This document shows positions 5,154-8,834 of a DNA stretch of 8,834 bases, piece after piece. Source of the DNA: DASZZV01 sp035544835 (GTDB lineage Bacteria > Acidobacteriota > Thermoanaerobaculia > Gp7-AA8); assembly GCA_035544835.1 (NCBI GenBank), contig DASZZV010000236.1:1-8834 (forward strand). Direction: 5' to 3'. The position numbers and the translations under genes were made by a program. The notes below the pieces were generated by a model. The model worked only from the letters and a program-made list of their open reading frames with translations. It did no database searches and was not told the DNA's origin. Each line of letters opens with the position of its first letter. The first letter of the stretch is position 1.

Positions 5154-6599
5154 TCAAAACACCTGCTTTCGATCTGTCGATGAGGGGATATTCAGCTCGT
5201 CACGATATTTCGCAACTGTGCGGCGGGCGATGTTGATGCCTTCATCATTGAGAACTTTCATGATCTTGGAGTCCGACAACGGTTTCCTGGGATCCTCGGC
5301 TCCGATGAACGTCTGAATCTTTCGCTTCACGGTGAGGCTCGAAATGTCCTCGCCATATTCGGAATCGATTCCGCTGTGGAAGAAGTACTTCATCAGGAAG
5401 AGCCCGCGCGGAGTGTGCATGTACTTGTTCGAAACCACGCGCGATACGGTTGACTCGTGCATCTGAATGTCATCGGCTACGTCCCGCAATACCAGAGGAC
5501 GGAGGAAGTCGATGCCCTTTTCCAGAAACTCTCTCTGATGCTTCACGATCGATTCGGCCACCTTGTAGATCGTGCGCTGGCGTTGATCGAGCGACTTGAT
5601 CAGCCATACCGCCGAACGGATCTTCTCTTTGATGTAATTGACCGTGTCGCCGTCGGACTTGGAGTCCATGTGATTGAGCATCGACCGGTAGCTGCCGTTG
5701 ATGCGCAGTTTCGGCATACCGTCTTCATTGAGGACGATCACATACTCCTCGCCGATCTTGTGCACGTAGACATCGGGCTCGACATAGATCGCCCGCTCAT
5801 TGCTGTACTTACGTCCCGGCTTCGGATCGAGATGCTTGATGACCTCGACGATGGCCTCGAGAGACTTCATGTCGATGCCGATGGTCTTGGCCAGCAACAC
5901 GAACTGGCGATTCATGAAGAGATCCCAGTGATCGCGGACGATGGCCTCGACCGCTTCGTTCTCGACTTCGAGATGACGAAGCTGCAGAAGCAGACACTCC
6001 CGAAGGTCACGCGCTCCGACGCCGATGGGATCGAAGCCCTGAATCACCTTCAGTGCCGTCTCGACCTCCGCTGTAGAAAAGCCACCAGACTGTTCGACTT
6101 CCTCCATCGTGGCCCGGAGATAACCATCCTCGTCGATGTTACCGATGATGAAATTGACGATCTCTTTAGTCCGAGGGGAAGCATCGGACATGTTCAGTTG
6201 CCAGGTGACGTGGTCGGCCAGGTTCGGAGGACGGGTCAACGTGTTCTCGATCGGGAACTCGTCGTGTTCCTCGTTCATCCGAGGGTTGTAGCCGTACTCG
6301 ATGTAGTCCTGGAAATAGGCGTCGTAATCGATCTCTTCGAATGAATCCTTTTCCTGAGTCTCGGCCGGCTTGACCTCTTCCTCAGTCTTCTGCTGCTCGG
6401 TCTGAGCCTCGGCCTCTTCCGCCTCGGTTTTCGTCTCCTCGGCCGATTCCTCCAGGAGTGGGTTTTCCAGGAGCTCCTGATTGAGGACTTCCTGCAGCTC
6501 CAGCTTACTCAACTGCAGCAGCTTGATCGCCTGCTGCAGCGACGGAGTCATGATCAACTTCTGTGAAAGCCTGAGGTGAAGTTTCTGTTCGAGTGCCAT
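5154..6599 (-). CDS. rpoN: RNA polymerase sigma-54 factor
   Basis: The 481-residue product directs RNA polymerase to -24/-12 promoters that need AAA+ activators. Region I (about 1-50) contains the Gln- and Leu-rich activator-interacting helix around LIMTPSLQQAIKLLQLSKLEL. Region II (about 50-95) is strongly acidic and low in complexity. The core-binding domain occupies about 115-300. A helix-turn-helix lies at about 371-392 (LRDVADDIQMHESTVSRVVS). The RpoN box ARRTVAKYR is at 458-466 and reads the -24 element. All parts are present and the length is normal, so the gene looks intact. The start MALEQKLHLRLSQKLIMTP is typical for the family, although no clear Shine-Dalgarno precedes it. Sitting between lptB and hpf, it matches the order seen in many proteobacteria. 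Confidence 0.97.
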   Translation of the reverse strand: MALEQKLHLRLSQKLIMTPSLQQAIKLLQLSKLELQEVLNQELLENPLLEESAEETKTEAEEAEAQTEQQKTEEEVKPAETQEKDSFEEIDYDAYFQDYIEYGYNPRMNEEHDEFPIENTLTRPPNLADHVTWQLNMSDASPRTKEIVNFIIGNIDEDGYLRATMEEVEQSGGFSTAEVETALKVIQGFDPIGVGARDLRECLLLQLRHLEVENEAVEAIVRDHWDLFMNRQFVLLAKTIGIDMKSLEAIVEVIKHLDPKPGRKYSNERAIYVEPDVYVHKIGEEYVIVLNEDGMPKLRINGSYRSMLNHMDSKSDGDTVNYIKEKIRSAVWLIKSLDQRQRTIYKVAESIVKHQREFLEKGIDFLRPLVLRDVADDIQMHESTVSRVVSNKYMHTPRGLFLMKYFFHSGIDSEYGEDISSLTVKRKIQTFIGAEDPRKPLSDSKIMKVLNDEGINIARRTVAKYRDELNIPSSTDRKQVF

Positions 6600-6622
6600 T
6601 TGTCTGGTTTCGTGTTCGCGTA

Positions 6623-6655
6623 AGGGTTCGGGACCCTGTCACGCGGACTATCCGC
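6623..6655. repeat. Two small hairpins in the lptB-rpoN gap
   Basis: AGGGT-tcggg-ACCCT (6623-6637) and GCGGA-cta-TCCGC (6643-6655) are perfect 5-bp stems. The second begins directly after the lptB stop on the minus strand. Neither is followed by a T-run, so termination is unlikely; chance occurrence is possible. Confidence 0.35.
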
Positions 6656-7450
6656 TTAGTTTAGATTGAAACTCTCACCGAGGTAGATTCGCCGGACTTC
6701 CGCATCGCTGGACAGGCTTTCGGGGACGCCCTGACGGAAGATCTCGCCCTCCTTAATGATATACGCGCGATCCGTGATCTTCAATGTTTCCCGCACGTTA
6801 TGATCGGTGATGAGGATTCCGATACCTCGGTCGCGAAGCTGAGAGACGATTCTCTGGATTTCGAGAACAGCGATCGGATCGATTCCTGCAAAGGGTTCAT
6901 CCAGCAAGATGAATGCCGGGTCTATGGCAAGGCTTCGGGCAATCTCGACACGCCTTCTCTCGCCTCCTGACAACGAGTAAGCCCGGCTTCTGGCGATGTG
7001 GGTGATGCCGAATTCTTCGAGAAGTCTCCGCGTGCGCCGATCCCGCTCTGCCAGAGGCAGATTCATGGTCTCGAAAACTGCGAGGAAATTCTGTTCCACG
7101 GTGAGCTTTCTAAAGATCGAAGGCTCCTGCGGAAGATAACTGATCCCCTTTTGTGCCCGGATATACATCGGTAGCTCAGTGATCTCTTCGTCGCCGAGAA
7201 GGACACTGCCGGCGTCAGGCCGGGTCAGACCGACCACCATGTAAAAGGTCGTCGTCTTTCCGGCGCCGTTTGGTCCGAGCAGTCCGACGATTTCTCCCTG
7301 AGCGATGTCGATCGAGACGTCCCTCACGACTTTGCGACCCTTGAACACCTTGACCAGATTCCGCGTCGAGAGTCGCAGTCCCGTCCGCGGCTGCATTCGG
7401 CGATCGCGTTCTTCGGAAAGGTCTACGAGATGTACGTCGGTTTTGGCCAT
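6656..7450 (-). CDS. lptB: LPS export ABC transporter ATPase LptB
   Basis: LptB is the cytoplasmic ATPase of the LptB2FG complex that extracts lipopolysaccharide from the inner membrane and pushes it along the Lpt bridge. The 264-residue product contains Walker A GPNGAGKT (59-66), a Q-loop glutamine in YLPQEP (about 108), the ABC signature LSGGERRRVEIARS (160-173), Walker B ILLDEPFAGIDP (181-192) and the H-loop His217 in ITDHNVRET. The stretch from the signature through Walker B and the H-loop is typical of LptB rather than amino-acid transporter ATPases. It carries about 20 extra N-terminal residues compared with E. coli LptB. The ATG at 7450 is preceded by AGGAA (7453-7457). It lies 8 nt after the stop of the LptA-like gene, which supports the assignment. 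Confidence 0.95.
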   Translation of the reverse strand: MAKTDVHLVDLSEERDRRMQPRTGLRLSTRNLVKVFKGRKVVRDVSIDIAQGEIVGLLGPNGAGKTTTFYMVVGLTRPDAGSVLLGDEEITELPMYIRAQKGISYLPQEPSIFRKLTVEQNFLAVFETMNLPLAERDRRTRRLLEEFGITHIARSRAYSLSGGERRRVEIARSLAIDPAFILLDEPFAGIDPIAVLEIQRIVSQLRDRGIGILITDHNVRETLKITDRAYIIKEGEIFRQGVPESLSSDAEVRRIYLGESFNLN

Positions 7451-7458
7451 GGTTCCTG

Positions 7459-8834
7459 TTAGTGGGGAGAGTAAGTTCCCTGCGTCGGCGTGCCGCCGCT
7501 CGCGACCTCTACTTTATTTTTGGCCAGGTCGAAGAGGATCTCTTTCCCCTGAAAGGAGCCTTTGGGGTCGGTGATTACCGCCGGTGCCCCGAAGAGCGAA
7601 ATCAGTTTCTGGGTGGTGCGGTAAATGGCTTTGTCGCCATTCCCCTTGCGACCCGTGGCCTTGTCGACAAGGGTGAGGGCGCGATTGGCTTCGATGCGCT
7701 CGAGTTTCTTCCTGGTGTCGAAAAAGAATGACGCCTGCTCCGAATTCATCGTGCGGGTTTCGTCCACGATCTGCACGTGGCCCTCGAAGTCGAGGCGGCG
7801 ATCGGCTTTCTTGCCGACCATCTGATCGCCTTTCGCCGTCGTAGGCGTCTTGCTCGCCCCTGGTCTGCTGTTGTAGAGGATCGTCCGCACGTTGCCCCGC
7901 GCCTGAATCATATCCCCGGCGCCCGTGATTTGTAGCTCGTTGGCAAAAAGTGAATTTGTTTCCTGAAAGGCCCGCACGTTGCCCGTGAAGATACCGACGC
8001 GGGTGGCCTGCCTGAGTATCACCGAGTCGGAGTTGACGAAGACCGGAGCATCACCGCTCGGGAACATCATCGTGTCACTCGCCGAAGCGGCGGTTTTCTG
8101 AGAGATGAGGCGGGCAACGACATTCCCCGTTCCCTTCAGGCTACCCTCTTTCGGGGCAATCTCGAGCCTATCGGCTTTGAGCGATTGCCCGTCAGAAATC
8201 ACAGTCGGCGCCGAACCGTTCGCGGCAGTGAGAATCACATGATCGCCTGCAACGTCATAGGCCGCCCGTTCGCCGGTGGCCCTGTTCTTCGGATCGCGAT
8301 AGACCAGGTTCTGCTCGAGAAGAGCGCTGGTCGGCTGGTGCGTCCCCGGATCGAGGAGGACGTTGAGCTTGTTGGCCTGCAGCCGCCGCGGTTCCGCGCC
8401 GAGCTCCTCGAGGACCGCATCGCCCTCGGCATGAACGTCCGTCACCTGACTGCCGCTGATGGCCAGCCGTAAGGTTTTCGCCGTCAGCTCTCGCTGTGGC
8501 GGACCGCTGAAGGTTGCATGTGCGGGCGCGGTTTCACCTTGAATATCCACCGCCTGTATCTCCCCTCCTGGGCCAATCTGCGCGATGTAATGGGCTGCCG
8601 TCAGGTCGGTGTTACCCGCGGCCGGGCTGGCAACACCGTTTCCGCGGGCCAGAATGGCGTGCACATTTCCATCTCCCCGGAGCGTGCTGAGAACATTCGT
8701 CTGGTTATCGATCCGCAGCTTTACCTGATCGGATTTCAGCGTGTCGGTAGCCCGCCGGATCAATACGCCTCCGTCGAAAAGACCATCGCCCGTGGCCCGA
8801 TGGAAAACTGTTTCCCTGGAGCTCACCCGGAGAG
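7459..8834 (-). CDS. Large LptA/OstA-family LPS transport protein, 5' end beyond window
   Basis: At least 457 residues are present and the frame is still open at the right edge; a GTG at 8826 is in frame, but the same frame continues upstream through Leu-Arg codons, so I treat the gene as partial. Several segments show the OstA pattern of alternating beta strands ending in a G-N-V/G-D-V type turn: RGDGNVHAIL, KGTGNVVARL, FTGNVRAFQ, QARGNVRTIL and FEGHVQIVD. These suggest three or four repeats of the beta-jellyroll that carries LPS across the periplasm. It is much longer than E. coli LptA (185 residues). It could be a multi-domain LptA, or an LptC-LptA fusion with LptC outside the window. The signal peptide or anchor would also be outside. 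lptB follows 8 nt downstream, supporting an LPS transport role. Confidence 0.8.
   Translation of the reverse strand, partial: LRVSSRETVFHRATGDGLFDGGVLIRRATDTLKSDQVKLRIDNQTNVLSTLRGDGNVHAILARGNGVASPAAGNTDLTAAHYIAQIGPGGEIQAVDIQGETAPAHATFSGPPQRELTAKTLRLAISGSQVTDVHAEGDAVLEELGAEPRRLQANKLNVLLDPGTHQPTSALLEQNLVYRDPKNRATGERAAYDVAGDHVILTAANGSAPTVISDGQSLKADRLEIAPKEGSLKGTGNVVARLISQKTAASASDTMMFPSGDAPVFVNSDSVILRQATRVGIFTGNVRAFQETNSLFANELQITGAGDMIQARGNVRTILYNSRPGASKTPTTAKGDQMVGKKADRRLDFEGHVQIVDETRTMNSEQASFFFDTRKKLERIEANRALTLVDKATGRKGNGDKAIYRTTQKLISLFGAPAVITDPKGSFQGKEILFDLAKNKVEVASGGTPTQGTYSPH

Noticed and set aside
5457..6344. 295-codon open frame on the plus strand opposite rpoN
   Set aside because: Shadow of rpoN; its composition (many Asp, Val, Arg, Leu, His) is the usual complement of a GC-rich gene, and no domain is visible.

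Overview
The window is one long run of genes on the minus strand of a Gram-negative (diderm) bacterium. Read in the direction of transcription (high to low coordinates), the order is: a large LptA/OstA-type protein cut by the right edge, lptB, rpoN (sigma-54), long-form hpf, hprK, rapZ, a mannose-family PTS EIIA, HPr, and ptsI (EI) cut by the left edge. From memory, the order rpoN-hpf-hprK-rapZ-EIIA-HPr-EI downstream of lpt genes occurs in Deltaproteobacteria such as Geobacter and in Acidobacteriota. The moderately high GC and the kind of intergenic repeats make me lean to Acidobacteriota or a similar environmental lineage, but the sequence does not settle this.

The right part (about 6656-8834) encodes lipopolysaccharide transport: a periplasmic bridge protein with several OstA-like beta repeats, followed 8 nt later by the LptB ATPase. 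The middle (4320-6599) holds sigma-54 and the ribosome hibernation factor. The left part (1-4084) is a regulatory phosphotransferase set. EI, HPr and EIIA are present with their phospho-acceptor histidines. HPr also has Ser46, the target of the HPr kinase/phosphorylase HprK, and RapZ lies between HprK and EIIA. No sugar-specific EIIB/EIIC permease is visible, so the chain probably signals rather than transports, as in nitrogen-type PTS systems. Genes are tightly packed within the blocks hprK/rapZ and EIIA/HPr/ptsI, with TGATG and GTGA overlaps and a 5-nt gap.

Three gene-to-gene gaps are expanded to 214-285 nt: rapZ-EIIA, hpf-hprK and rpoN-hpf. Each is filled by a different pair of repeats in inverted orientation (about 41-nt arms; 27-bp perfect arms; and a nested three-layer structure with 48-nt outer arms). 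Most arms are themselves small palindromes, as in REP/BIME elements. These are the least explained part of the window. The genes themselves are a well-known conserved cluster, and I see no new protein system, phage, insertion sequence, CRISPR array or RNA gene. No gene-free stretch exceeds 300 nt.
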